Shown piece by piece: positions 13,097 to 25,850 of a stretch of DNA of 64,000 nucleotides. Each line of letters opens with the position of its first letter. The stretch's first letter is position 1. Origin of the DNA: Ptiloglossa arizonensis. Taxonomy: Eukaryota; Arthropoda; Insecta; Hymenoptera; Colletidae. A model generated the notes under the pieces. That model was given only the letters and a program-made list of their open reading frames with translations, had not been told where the DNA came from and did not search any database. Where the stretch lies: positions 186,001 to 250,000 of the forward strand of contig NW_027478977.1 in the NCBI RefSeq assembly GCF_051014685.1. The letters run 5' to 3'. Both the position numbers and the translations under genes were made by a program.

Positions 13097-13803
13097 CCCA
13101 TATCTTGCGAACGGATAGACGAACTCGAGAAATTCATGTTGCATCTGAAAGTAGAAACTCGCCCGATTACAACGGTATGTGTATTTTTCCCCTAGGCCAT
13201 TGTAGTTATTGGTATCGAGTTTCAGACTTGCGAAAGTTTTGATAGTTTCTCAACCATTCCTTAACTTCAGACTCCCATATCTCGCGAAAGGATTGACGAA
13301 CTCGAGAAATTCCTGTTGCATCTGAAGGTAGAAACTCGCCCGATTACAGCGGTATGTGTATTTTCCCCCTAGGCCATTGAAGTCATTGGTTTCGAGTATC
13401 AGACTTGCGAAAATTTTGATGGTTTCTCAACCATTCCTTAACTTCAAACTCCCATATCTCGCGAACGGATTGACGAACTCGAGAAAATCCTGTTGCATCT
13501 GATAGCATAAACTCGCCCGATTACAACGGTGCGTGTATTTTTGCCCTAGGCCATAGTAGTTATTGGTTTCGAGTATCACACTTGCGAAATTTTGATGGTT
13601 TCACAACCATTCCATAACTTCAGACTCCCATATCTTGCGAACGGATTGACGAACTCGAGAAATTCATGTTGCATCTGAAAGTAGAAACTCGCCCGATTAC
13701 AAAGGTATGTGTATTTTTGCCCTAGGCAAGAGTAGTTATTGGTTTCGAGAATCAGACTTGCGAAAATTTTGATGGTATCTCAACCATTCCTTAGCTTCAA
13801 ACT
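13097..13803 (+). repeat. W module, first copy (4 monomers, 707 bp)
   Basis: Four monomers with: 'cttgcgaacggatagacg'; 'gcgaaaggattg' with 'gaaggtag', 'ttacagcgg' and 'cattgaagtcatt'; 'gaaaatcctg' with 'gatagcataaac' and 'ggtgcgtgt'; and 'cttgcg...ttacaaaggtatg...ggcaagagtag'. It lies between an X and a Z module. The only other copy is 20704-21410, exactly 7607 bp away, with 'gattgacg' for 'gatagacg' and 'ggcaagtgtag' for 'ggcaagagtag'. Confidence 0.8.
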
Positions 13804-15217
13804 CCCATATCTCGCGAGCGGATTGACGAACACGAGAAATTCCTGTTGCATCGGAAAATAGAAACTCGCCCGATTACAACGGTATGTGTATTTTTGCCCT
13901 AGGCCATAGTAGTTATTGGTTTCGAGTATCAGACTTGCGAAAATTTTGATGGTTTCACAACCATTCCATAACATCAGACTCCCATATCTTGCGAACGGAT
14001 TGACGAACTCGAGAAATTCATGTTGCATCTGAAAGTAGAAACTCGCCCGGTTACAATGGTATGTGTATTTTTACCCTAGGCCATTGTAGTTATTGGTATC
14101 GAGTTTCAGTCTTGCGAAAGTTTTGATAGTTTCTCAACCATTCCCTAACTTCAACCTCCCATATCACGCGAACGGATTGACGAACTCGACAAATTCCTGT
14201 TGCGTCTGAAAGCATAAACTCGCCCGATTACAACGGTATGTGTATTTTTGCCCTAGGCCATAGTAGTTATTGGTTTCGAGTATCACACTTGCGAAATTTT
14301 GATGGTTTCACAACCATTCCATAACTTCAGACACCCATATCTCGCGAGCGGATTGACGAACACGAGAAATTCATGTTGCATCTGAAAGTGGAAACTCGCC
14401 CTATTACAACGGTATGTGTATTTTTGCCCTAGGCAATAGTAGTTATTGGTTTCGAGTATCAGACTTGCGAAAATTTTGATGGTATCTCAACCATTCCTTA
14501 GCTTCAAACTCCCATATCTCGCGAGCGGATTGACGAACACGAGAAATTCCTGTTGCATCGGAAAATAGAAACTCGCCCGATTACAACGGTATGTGTATTT
14601 TTGCCCTAGGCCATAGTAGTTATTGGTTTCGAGTATCAGACTTGCGAAAATTTTGATGGTTTCACAACCATTCCATAACATCAGACTCCCATATCTTGCG
14701 AACGGATTGACGAACTCGAGAAATTCATGTTGCATCTGGAAGTAGAAACTCGCCCGGTTACAATGGTATGTGTATTTTTACCCTAGGCCATTGTAGTTAT
14801 TGGTATCGAGTTTCAGACTTGCGAAAGTTTTGATAGTTTCTCAACCATTCCCTAACTTCAACCTCCCATATCACGCGAACGGATTGACGAACTCGACAAA
14901 TTCCTGTTGCGTCTGAAAGCATAAACTCGCCCGATTACAACGGTATGTGTATTTTTGCCCTAGGCCATAGTAGTTATTGGTTTCGAGTATCACACTTGCG
15001 AAATTTTGATGGTTTCACAACCATTCCATAACTTCAGACACCCATATCTCGCGAGCGGATTGACGAACACGAGAAATTCATGTTGCATCTGAAAGTGGAA
15101 ACTCGCCCTATTACAACGGTATGTGTATTTTTCCCCTAGGCCATTGTAGTCATTGGTTTCGGGTATCAGACTTGCGAAAATTTTGATGGTTTCTCAACCA
15201 TTCCTTAATTTCAGACT
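13804..15217 (+). repeat. Tandem pair of Z modules (2 x 707 bp)
   Basis: Two adjacent Z units, 13804-14510 and 14511-15217, are nearly identical monomer for monomer, including 'gcatcggaaaatag', 'cataacatcag', 'cctaacttcaacc' and 'gtggaaactcgccc'. One visible difference is 'catctgaaag' versus 'catctggaag' in the second monomer. The last monomer of the first unit ends in the 'tttttgccctaggcaatag' state, and that of the second in 'tttttcccctaggccattg'. The pair recurs at 21411-22824. Confidence 0.85.
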
Positions 15218-18200
15218 CCCACATCTCGCGAACGGATTGTCGAACTCGAGAAATTCCTGTTGCATCTGAAAGCAGAAACTCGCCCGATGACAACGGTATG
15301 TGTATTTTTGCCATACGCCATAATAGCTATTGGTTTCGAGTATCAGACTTGCGAATATTTTGATGGTTTCTCAACCATTCCTTAACTTCAAACTCCCATA
15401 TCGCGCGAACGGATTGACGAACTCGAGAAATTCCTGCTGCAGCTGAAAGCATAAACTCGCCCGATTACAACGGTATGTGTATTCTTGCCCTAGGCCATAG
15501 TAGTTATTGGTTTCCAGTATCAGACTTGCGAAAATTTTGATGGTTTCTCAACCATTCCTTAACTTCAAACTCCCATATCACGCGAACGGATTGACGAACT
15601 CGAGAAATTCCTATTGCATCTGAAAGCATAAACTCGCCCAATTACAACGGTATGTGTATTTTTGCCCTAGGCAATAGTAGTTATTGGTTTCGAGTATCAG
15701 ACTTGCGAAAATTTTGATGGTTTCTCAACCATTCCTTAATTTCAGACTCCCATATCTCGCGAACGGATTGTCGAACTCGAGAAATTCCTGTTGCATCTGA
15801 AAGCAGAAACTCGCCCGATTACAACGGTATGTGTACTTTTGCCATACGCCATAGTAGCTATTGGTTTCGAGTATCGGACTTGCGAAAATTTTGATGGTTT
15901 CTCAACCATTCCTTAACTTCAAACTCCCATATCACGCGAACGAATTGACGAACTCGAGAAATTCCTGCTGCATCTGAAAGCATAAACTCGCCCGATTACA
16001 ACGGTATGTGTATTCTTGCACTAGGCCATAGTAGTTATTGGTTTCGAGTATCAGACTTGCGAAAATTTTGATGGTTTCTCAACCATTCCTTAACTTCAAA
16101 CTCCCATATCACGCGAACGGATTGACGAACTCGAGAAATTCCTGTTGCATCTGAAAGCATAAACTCGCCCGATTACAACGGTATGTGTATTTTTGCCCTA
16201 GGCCATAGTAGTTATTGGTTTCGAGTATCAGACTTGCGAAAATTTTGATGGTTTCTCAACCATTCCTTAACTTCAAACTCCCATATCTCGCGAGCGGATT
16301 GACGAACACGAGAAATTCCTGTTGCATCTGAAAGTAGAAACTCGCCCGATTACAACGGAATGTGTATTTTTGCCCTAGGCCATAATAGATATTGGTTTCG
16401 AGTATCAGACATGCGAAAGTTTTGATGGTTTCTCAACCATTCCTTAATTTAAAACACCCATATCTCGCGAACGGATTGACGAACTCGAGAAATTCCTGTT
16501 GCATCTGAAAGTAGAAACTCGCCCGATTACAACGGTATGTGTATTTTTGCCCTAGGCCATAGTAGTTATTGGTTTCGAGTATCAGACTTGCGAATGTTTT
16601 GATGGTTTCTCAACCATTCCTTAACTTCAAACTCCCATATCTCGCGAGCGGATTGACGAACACGAGAAATTCATGTTGCATCTGAAATTGGAAACTCGCC
16701 CTATTACAACGGTATGTGTATTTTTCCCCTAGGCCATTGTAGTCATTGGTTTCGAGTATCAGACTTGCGAAAATTTTGATGGTTTCTCAACCATTCCTTA
16801 ATTTCAGACTCCCATATCTCGCGAACGGATTGTCGAACTCGAGAAATTCCTGTTGCATCTGAAAGCAGAAACTCGCCCGATTACAACGGTATGTGTACTT
16901 TTGCCATACGCCATAGTAGCTATTGGTTTCGAGTATCGGACTTGCGAAAATTTTGATGGTTTCTCAACCATTCCTTAACTTCAAACTCCCATATCACGCG
17001 AACGAATTGACGAACTCGAGAAATTCCTGCTGCATCTGAAAGCATAAACTCGCCTGATTACAACGGTATGTGTATTCTTGCACTAGGCCATAGTAGTTAT
17101 TGGTTTCGAGTATCAGACTTGCGAAAATTTTGATGGTTTCTCAACCATTCCTTAACTTCAAACTCCCATATCACGCGAACGGATTGACGAACTCGAGAAA
17201 TTCCTGTTGCATCTGAAAGCATAAACTCGCCCGATTACAACGGTATGTGTATTTTTGCCCTAGGCCATAGTAGTTATTGGTTTCGAGTATCAGACTTGCG
17301 AAAATTTTGATGGTTTCTCAACCATTCCTTAATTTCAGACTCCCACATCTCGCGAACGGATTGTCGAACTCGAGAAATTCCTGTTGCATCTGAAAGCAGA
17401 AACTCGCCCGATGACAACGGTATGTGTATTTTTGCCATACGCCATAATAGCTATTGGTTTCGAGTATCAGACTTGCGAATATTTTGATGGTTTCTCAACC
17501 ATTCCTTAACTTCAAACTCCCATATCGCGCGAACGGATTGACGAACTCGAGAAATTCCTGCTGCAGCTGAAAGCATAAACTCGCCCGATTACAACGGTAT
17601 GTGTATTCTTGCCCTAGGCCACAATAGTTATTGGTTTCGAGTATCAGACTTGCGAAAATTTTGATGGTTTCTCAACCATTCCTTAACTTCAAACTCCCAT
17701 ATCACGCGAACGGATTGACGAACTCGAGAAATTCCTATTGCATCTGAAAGCATAAACTCGCCCAATTACAACGGTATGTGTATTTTTGCCCTAGGCAATA
17801 GTAGTTATTGGTTTCGAGTATCAGACTTGCGAAAATTTTGATGGTATCTCAACCATTCCTTAATTTCAGACTCCCATATCTCGCGAACGGATTGTCGAAC
17901 TCGAGAAATTCCTGTTGCATCTGAAAGCAGAAACTCGCCCGATTACAACGGTATGTGTACTTTTGCCATACGCCATAGTAGCTATTGGTTTCGAGTATCG
18001 GACTTGCGAAAATTTTGATGGTTTCTCAACCATTCCTTAACTTCAAACTCCCATATCACGCGAACGAATTGACGAACTCGAGAAATTCCTGCTGCATCTG
18101 AAAGCATAAACTCGCCCGATTACAACGGTATGTGTATTCTTGCACTAGGCCATAGTAGTTATTGGTTTCGAGTATCAGACTTGCGAAAATTTTGATGGTT

Positions 18201-19465
18201 TCTCAACCATTCCTTAACTTCAAACTCCCATATCACGCGAACGGATTGACGAACTCGAGAAATTCCTGTTGCATCTGAAAGCATAAACTCGCCCGATTAC
18301 AACGGTATGTGTATTTTTGCCCTAGGCCATAGTAGTTATTGGTTTCGAGTATCAGACTTGCGAAAATTTTGATGGTTTCTCAACCATTCCTTAACTTCAA
18401 ACTCCCATATCTCGCGAGCGGATTGACGAACACGAGAAATTCCTGTTGCATCTGAAAGTAGAAACTCGCCCGATTATAACGGTATGTGTATTTTTGCCCT
18501 AGGCTATAATAGATATTGGTTTCGAGTATCAGACATGCGAAAGTTTTGATGGTTTCTCAACCATTCCTTAATTTAAAACACCCATATCTCGCGAACGGAT
18601 TGACGAACTCGAGAAATTCCTGTTGCATCTGAAAGTAGAAACTCGCCCGATTACAACGGTATGTGTATTTTTGCCCTAGGCCATAGTAGTTATTGGTTTC
18701 GAGTATCAGACTTGCGAATGTTTTGATGGTTTCTCAACCATTCCTTAACTTCAAACTCCCATATCTCGCGAGCGGATTGACGAACACGAGAAATTCATGT
18801 TGCATCTGAAATTGGAAACTCGCCCTATTACAACGGTATGTGTATTTTTCCCCTAGGCCATTGTAGTCATTGGTTTCGAGTATCAGACTTGCGAAAATTT
18901 TGATGGTTTCTCAACCATTCCTTAATTTCAGACTCCCATATCTCGCGAACGGATTGTCGAACTCGAGAAATTCCTGTTGCATCTGAAAGCAGAAACTCGC
19001 CCGATTACAACGGTATGTGTACTTTTGCCATACGCCATAGTAGCTATTGGTTTCGAGTATCGGACTTGCGAAAATTTTGATGGTTACTCAACCATTCCTT
19101 AACTTCAAACTCCCATATCACGCGAACGAATTGACGAACTCGAGAAATTCCTGCTGCATCTGAAAGCATAAACTCGCCCGATTACAACGGTATGTGTATT
19201 CTTGCACTAGGCCATAGTAGTTATTGGTTTCGAGTATCAGACTTGCGAAAATTTTGATGGTTTCTCAACCATTCCTTAACTTCAAACTCCCATATCACGC
19301 GAACGGATTGACGAACTCGAGAAATTCCTGTTGCATCTGAAAGCATAAACTCGCCCGATTACAACGGTATGTGTATTTTTGCCCTAGGCCATAGTAGTTA
19401 TTGGTTTCGAGTATCAGACTTGCGAAAATTTTGATGGTTTCTCAACCATTCCTTAACTTCAAACT
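15218..19465 (+). repeat. 12-monomer HOR (X+Y), two tandem copies of 2124 bp
   Basis: Bases 15218-17341 and 17342-19465 each comprise module X followed by module Y, exactly 2124 bp (12 x 177) apart. Shared marks include 'cccacatctcgcg', 'gatgacaacgg', 'ctgctgcagctg', 'tacttttgccatacgcc', 'ataatagatatt', 'acatgcgaaag', 'gcgaatgttttg' and 'gaaattggaaactcgccc'. The second copy has 'ggccacaatag' where the first has 'ggccatagtag', and 'ggctataatag' for 'ggccataatag'. A further half Y follows directly. Confidence 0.88.
16280..17341 (+). repeat. Y module (6-mer HOR, 1062 bp), reference copy
   Basis: Six monomers: Y1 'gagcggattg...ataatagatatt...acatgcgaaag'; Y2 following 'ttaatttaaaacaccc', with 'gcgaatgttttg'; Y3 'gagcgg...catgttgc...gaaattggaaactcgccctatt...cattgtagtcatt'; Y4 'tacttttgccatacgcc...atcggactt'; Y5 'gaacgaattg...ctgctgc...cttgcactagg'; Y6 'cacgcgaacgg'. 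Y4-Y6 are the same as X4-X6, so X and Y are two versions of one 6-mer that differ in the first three monomers. Copies are at 18404 and 23887, with a truncated copy at 19466. Confidence 0.85.
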
Positions 19466-19996
19466 CCCATATCTCGCGAGCGGATTGACGAACACGAGAA
19501 ATTCCTGTTGCATCTGAAAGTAGAAACTCGCCCGATTACAACGGTATGTGTATTTTTGCCCTAGGCCATAATAGATATTGGTTTCGAGTATCAGACATGC
19601 GAAAGTTTTGATGGTTTCTCAACCATTCCTTAATTTAAAACACCCATATCTCGCGAACGGATTGACGAACTCGAGAAATTCCTGTTGCATCTGAAAGTAG
19701 AAACTCGCCCGATTACAACGGTATGTGTATTTTTGCCCTAGGCCATAGTAGTTATTGGTTTCGAGTATCAGACTTGCGAATGTTTTGATGGTTTCTCAAC
19801 CATTCCTTAACTTCAAACTCCCATATCTCGCGAGCGGATTGACGAACACGAGAAATTCATGTTGCATCTGAAATTGGAAACTCGCCCTATTACAACGGTA
19901 TGTGTATTTTTCCCCTAGGCCATTGTAGTCATTGGTTTCGAGTATCAGACTTGCGAAAATTTTGATGGTTTCTCAACCATTCCTTAATTTCAGACT
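19466..19996 (+). repeat. Truncated Y module (first three monomers only)
   Basis: Y1-Y3 are repeated exactly 1062 bp after the copy at 18404 ('ataatagatatt' at about 19569, 'acaccc' at about 19641, 'gaaattggaaactcgccc' near 19870). At 19997 the sequence switches to an X1-like monomer ('cccacatctcgcg', 'gatgacaacgg') instead of Y4. The junction records a recombination between modules. Confidence 0.8.
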
Positions 19997-20703
19997 CCCA
20001 CATCTCGCGAACGGATTGTCGAACTCGAGAAATTCCTGTTGCATCTGAAAGCAGAAACTCGCCCGATGACAACGGTATGTGTATTCTTGCCCTAGGCCAT
20101 ACTAGTTATTGGTTTCGAGTATCTGACTTGCGAAAATTTTGATGGTTTCTCAACCATTCCTTAACTTCAAACTCCCATATCTCGTGAACGGATTGACGAA
20201 CTCGAGAAATTCCTGTTGCATCTGAAAGTAGCAACTCGCTCGGTTACAACGGTATGTGTATTTTTCCCCTAGGCCATTGTATTTATTGGTTTCGAATATC
20301 AGACTTGCGAAAATTTTGATGGTTTCTCAACCATTCCTTAACTTCAAACTCCCATATCACGCGAACGAATTGACGAACTCGAGAAATTCCTGCTGCATCT
20401 GAAAGCATAAACTCGCCCGATTACAACGGTATGTGTATTCTTGCACTAGGCCATAGTAGTTATTGGTTTCGAGTATCAGACTTGCGAAAATTTTGATGGT
20501 TTCTCAACCATTCCTTAACTTCAAACTCCCATATCACGCGAACGGATTGACGAACTCGAGAAATTCCTGTTGCATCTGAAAGCATAAACTCGCCCGATTA
20601 CAACGGTATGTGTATTTTTGCCCTAGGCCATAGTAGTTATTGGTTTCGAGTATCACACTTGCGAAATTTTGATGGTTTCACAACCATTCCATAACTTCAG
20701 ACT
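19997..20703 (+). repeat. Hybrid, shortened X module with a foreign monomer
   Basis: Four monomers: an X1-like start that switches within the unit to the 'tattcttgccctaggccatac' state; a monomer at 20174 with 'ctcgtgaacgg', 'gtagcaactcgctcgg', 'cattgtatttatt' and 'tttcgaatatc'; then X5 (20351) and X6 (20528). X2-X4 appear replaced by a single outsider. The same outsider monomer occurs at 26011, directly after a duplicated X5, at the end of domain B. Confidence 0.75.
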
Positions 20704-23700
20704 CCCATATCTTGCGAACGGATTGACGAACTCGAGAAATTCATGTTGCATCTGAAAGTAGAAACTCGCCCGATTACAACGGTATGTGTATTTTTCCCCT
20801 AGGCCATTGTAGTTATTGGTATCGAGTTTCAGACTTGCGAAAGTTTTGATAGTTTCTCAACCATTCCTTAACTTCAGACTCCCATATCTCGCGAAAGGAT
20901 TGACGAACTCGAGAAATTCCTGTTGCATCTGAAGGTAGAAACTCGCCCGATTACAGCGGTATGTGTATTTTCCCCCTAGGCCATTGAAGTCATTGGTTTC
21001 GAGTATCAGACTTGCGAAAATTTTGATGGTTTCTCAACCATTCCTTAACTTCAAACTCCCATATCTCGCGAACGGATTGACGAACTCGAGAAAATCCTGT
21101 TGCATCTGATAGCATAAACTCGCCCGATTACAACGGTGCGTGTATTTTTGCCCTAGGCCATAGTAGTTATTGGTTTCGAGTATCACACTTGCGAAATTTT
21201 GATGGTTTCACAACCATTCCATAACTTCAGACTCCCATATCTTGCGAACGGATTGACGAACTCGAGAAATTCATGTTGCATCTGAAAGTAGAAACTCGCC
21301 CGATTACAAAGGTATGTGTATTTTTGCCCTAGGCAAGTGTAGTTATTAGTTTCGAGAATCAGACTTGCGAAAATTTTGATGGTATCTCAACCATTCCTTA
21401 GCTTCAAACTCCCATATCTCGCGAGCGGATTGACGAACACGAGAAATTCCTCTTGCATCGGAAAATAGAAACTCGCCCGATTACAACGGTATGTGTATTT
21501 TTGCCCTAGGCCATAGTAGTTATTGGTTTCGAGTATCAGACTTGCGAAAATTTTGATGGTTTCACAACCATTCCATAACATCAGACTCCCATATCTTGCG
21601 AACGGATTGACGAACTCGAGAAATTCATGTTGCATCTGAAAGTAGAAACTCGCCCGGTTACAATGGTATGTGTATTTTTACCCTAGGCCATTGTAGTTAT
21701 TGGTATCGAGTTTCAGACTTGCGAAAGTTTTGATAGTTTCACAACCATTCCCTAACTTCAACCTCCCATATCACGCGAACGGATTGACGAACTCGACAAA
21801 TTCCTGTTGCGTCTGAAAGCATAAACTCGCCCGATTACAACGGTATGTGTATTTTTGCCCTAGGCCATAGTAGTTATTGGTTTCGAGTATCACACTTGCG
21901 AAATTTTGATGGTTTCACAACCATTCCATAACTTCAGACACCCATATCTCGCGAGCGGATTGACGAACACGAGAAATTCATGTTGCATCTGAAAGTGGAA
22001 ACTCGCCCTATTACAACGGTATGTGTATTTTTGCCCTAGGCAATAGTAGTTATTGGTTTCGAGTATCAGACTTGCGAAAATTTTGATGGTATCTCAACCA
22101 TTCCTTAGCTTCAAACTCCCATATCTCGCGAGCGGATTGACGAACACGAGAAATTCCTGTTGCATCGGAAAATAGAAACTCGCCCGATTACAACGGTATG
22201 TGTATTTTTGCCCTAGGCCATAGTAGTTATTGGTTTCGAGTATCAGACTTGCGAAAATTTTGATGGTTTCACAACCATTCCATAACATCAGACTCCCATA
22301 TCTTGCGAACGGATTGACGAACTCGAGAAATTCATGTTGCATCTGGAAGTAGAAACTCGCCCGGTTACAATGGTATGTGTATTTTTACCCTAGGCCATTG
22401 TAGTTATTGGTATCGAGTTTCAGACTTGCGAAAGTTTTGATAGTTTCTCAACCATTCCCTAACTTCAACCTCCCATATCACGCGAACGGATTGACGAACT
22501 CGACAAATTCCTGTTGCGTCTGAAAGCATAAACTCGCCCGATTACAACGGTATGTGTATTTTTGCCCTAGGCCATAGTAGTTATTGGTTTCGAGTATCAC
22601 ACTTGCGAAATTTTGATGGTTTCACAACCATTCCATAACTTCAGACACCCATATCTCGCGAGCGGATTGACGAACACGAGAAATTCATGTTGCATCTGAA
22701 AGTGGAAACTCGCCCTATTACAACGGTATGTGTATTTTTCCCCTAGGCCATTGTAGTCATTGGTTTCGGGTATCAGACTTGCGAAAATTTTGATGGTTTC
22801 TCAACCATTCCTTAATTTCAGACTCCCACATCTCGCGAACGGATTGTCGAACTCGAGAAATTCCTGTTGCATCTGAAAGCAGAAACTCGCCCGATGACAA
22901 CGGTATGTGTATTTTTGCCATAAGCCATAATAGCTATTGGTTTCGAGTATCAGACTTGCGAATATTTTGATGGTTTCTCAACCATTCCTTAACTTCAAAC
23001 TCCCATATCGCGCGAACGGATTGACGAACTCGAGAAATTCCTGCTGCAGCTGAAAGCATAAACTCGCCCGATTACAACGGTATGTGTATTCTTGCCCTAG
23101 GCCATAGTAGTTATTGGTTTCCAGTATCAGACTTGCGAAAATTTTGATGGTTTCTCAACCATTCCTTAACTTCAAACTCCCATATCACGCGAACGGATTG
23201 ACGAACTCGAGAAATTCCTATTGCATCTGAAAGCATAAACTCGCCCAATTACAACGGTATGTGTATTTTTGCCCTAGGCAATAGTAGTTATTGGTTTCGA
23301 GTATCAGACTTGCGAAAATTTTGATGGTTTCTCAACCATTCCTTAATTTCAGACTCCCATATCTCGCGAACGGATTGTCGAACTCGAGAAATTCCTGTTG
23401 CATCTGAAAGCAGAAACTCGCCCGATTACAACGGTATGTGTACTTTTGCCATACGCCATAGTAGCTATTGGTTTCGAGTATCGGACTTGCGAAAATTTTG
23501 ATGGTTTCTCAACCATTCCTTAACTTCAAACTCCCATATCACGCGAACGAATTGACGAACTCGAGAAATTCCTGCTGCATCTGAAAGCATAAACTCGCCC
23601 GATTACAACGGTATGTGTATTCTTGCACTAGGCCATAGTAGTTATTGGTTTCGAGTATCAGACTTGCGAAAATTTTGATGGTTTCTCAACCATTCCTTAA

Positions 23701-25850
23701 CTTCAAACTCCCATATCACGCGAACGGATTGACGAACTCGAGAAATTCCTGTTGCATCTGAAAGCATAAACTCGCCCGATTACAACGGTATGTGTATTTT
23801 TGCCCTAGGCCATAGTAGTTATTGGTTTCGAGTATCAGACTTGCGAAAATTTTGATGGTTTCTCAACCATTCCTTAACTTCAAACTCCCATATCTCGCGA
23901 GCGGATTGACGAACACGAGAAATTCCTGTTGCATCTGAAAGTAGAAACTCGCCCGATTACAACGGAATGTGTATTTTTGCCCTAGGCCATAATAGATATT
24001 GGTTTCGAGTATCAGACATGCGAAAGTTTTGATGGTTTCTCAACCATTCCTTAATTTAAAACACCCATATCTCGCGAACGGATTGACGAACTCGAGAAAT
24101 TCCTGTTGCATCTGAAAGTAGAAACTCGCCCGATTACAACGGTATGTGTATTTTTGCCCTAGGCCATAGTAGTTATTGGTTTCGAGTATCAGACTTGCGA
24201 ATGTTTTGATGGTTTCTCAACCATTCCTTAACTTCAAACTCCCATATCTCGCGAGCGGATTGACGAACACGAGAAATTCATGTTGCATCTGAAATTGGAA
24301 ACTCGCCCTATTACAACGGTATGTGTATTTTTCCCCTAGGCCATTGTAGTCATTGGTTTCGAGTATCAGACTTGCGAAAATTTTGATGGTTTCTCAACCA
24401 TTCCTTAATTTCAGACTCCCATATCTCGCGAACGGATTGTCGAACTCGAGAAATTCCTGTTGCATCTGAAAGCAGAAACTCGCCCGATTACAACGGTATG
24501 TGTACTTTTGCCATACGCCATAGTAGCTATTGGTTTCGAGTATCGGACTTGCGAAAATTTTGATGGTTTCTCAACCATTCCTTAACTTCAAACTCCCATA
24601 TCACGCGAACGAATTGACGAACTCGAGAAATTCCTGCTGCATCTGAAAGCATAAACTCGCCTGATTACAACGGTATGTGTATTCTTGCACTAGGCCATAG
24701 TAGTTATTGGTTTCGAGTATCAGACTTGCGAAAATTTTGATGGTTTCTCAACCATTCCTTAACTTCAAACTCCCATATCACGCGAACGGATTGACGAACT
24801 CGAGAAATTCCTGTTGCATCTGAAAGCATAAACTCGCCCGATTACAACGGTATGTGTATTTTTGCCCTAGGCCATAGTAGTTATTGGTTTCGAGTATCAG
24901 ACTTGCGAAAATTTTGATGGTTTCTCAACCATTCCTTAATTTCAGACTCGCACATCTCGCGAACGGATTGTCGAACTCGAGAAATTCCTGTTGCATCTGA
25001 AAGCAGAAACTCGCCCGATGACAACGGTATGTGTATTTTTGCCATACGCCATAATAGCTATTGGTTTCGAGTATCAGACTTGCGAATATTTTGATGGTTT
25101 CTCAACCATTCCTTAACTTCAAACTCCCATATCGCGCGAACGGATTGACGAACTCGAGAAATTCCTGCTGCAGCTGAAAGCATAAACTCGCCCGATTACA
25201 ACGGTATGTGTATTCTTGCCCTAGGCCACAATAGTTATTGGTTTCGAGTATCAGACTTGCGAAAATTTTGATGGTTTCTCAACCATTCCTTAACTTCAAA
25301 CTCCCATATCACGCGAACGGATTGACGAACTCGAGAAATTCCTATTGCATCTGAAAGCATAAACTCGCCCAATTACAACGGTATGTGTATTTTTGCCCTA
25401 GGCAATAGTAGTTATTGGTTTCGAGTATCAGACTTGCGAAAATTTTGATGGTTTCTCAACCATTCCTTAATTTCAGACTCCCATATCTCGCGAACGGATT
25501 GTCGAACTCGAGAAATTCCTGTTGCATCTGAAAGCAGAAACTCGCCCGATTACAACGGTATGTGTACTTTTGCCATACGCCATAGTAGCTATTGGTTTCG
25601 AGTATCGGACTTGCGAAAATTTTGATGGTTTCTCAACCATTCCTTAACTTCAAACTCCCATATCACGCGAACGAATTGACGAACTCGAGAAATTCCTGCT
25701 GCATCTGAAAGCATAAACTCGCCCGATTACAACGGTATGTGTATTCTTGCACTAGGCCATAGTAGTTATTGGTTTCGAGTATCAGACTTGCGAAAATTTT
25801 GATGGTTTCTCAACCATTCCTTAACTTCAAACTCCCATATCACGCGAACG
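20300..25850 (+). repeat. Copy 2 of the 5.5-kb segmental duplication
   Basis: This is the partner of 12700-18240 at +7607 bp. It contains W 20704-21410, Z 21411-22117, Z 22118-22824, X 22825-23886, Y 23887-24948 and the first five monomers of X from 24949. The left end lies in the monomer at 20174 and the right end in the duplicated X5 at 25834. No large insertion or deletion separates the copies. The event is therefore recent relative to the divergence among monomer types. Confidence 0.88.

Larger units (their letters stand above)
12700..18240 (+). repeat. Copy 1 of a 5.5-kb segmental duplication (offset 7607 bp)
   Basis: This block matches 20300-25850 at a constant offset of 7607 bp (43 monomers minus 4 bases). 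I confirmed the offset at 12961, 13804, 16681, 17041, 17341 and 17701, each against its position plus 7607. Private variants such as 'actcgcctgattac' (17050 and 24657) and 'ggccacaatag' are shared, so the copies descend from one block. Visible differences are few: 'gactccc' versus 'gactcgc' near 17341/24948, and 'ggtatctcaacc' versus 'ggtttctcaacc' near 17846/25453. It covers modules X5-X6, W, Z, Z, X, Y, X. Ends are approximate to about 50 bp. Confidence 0.88.
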
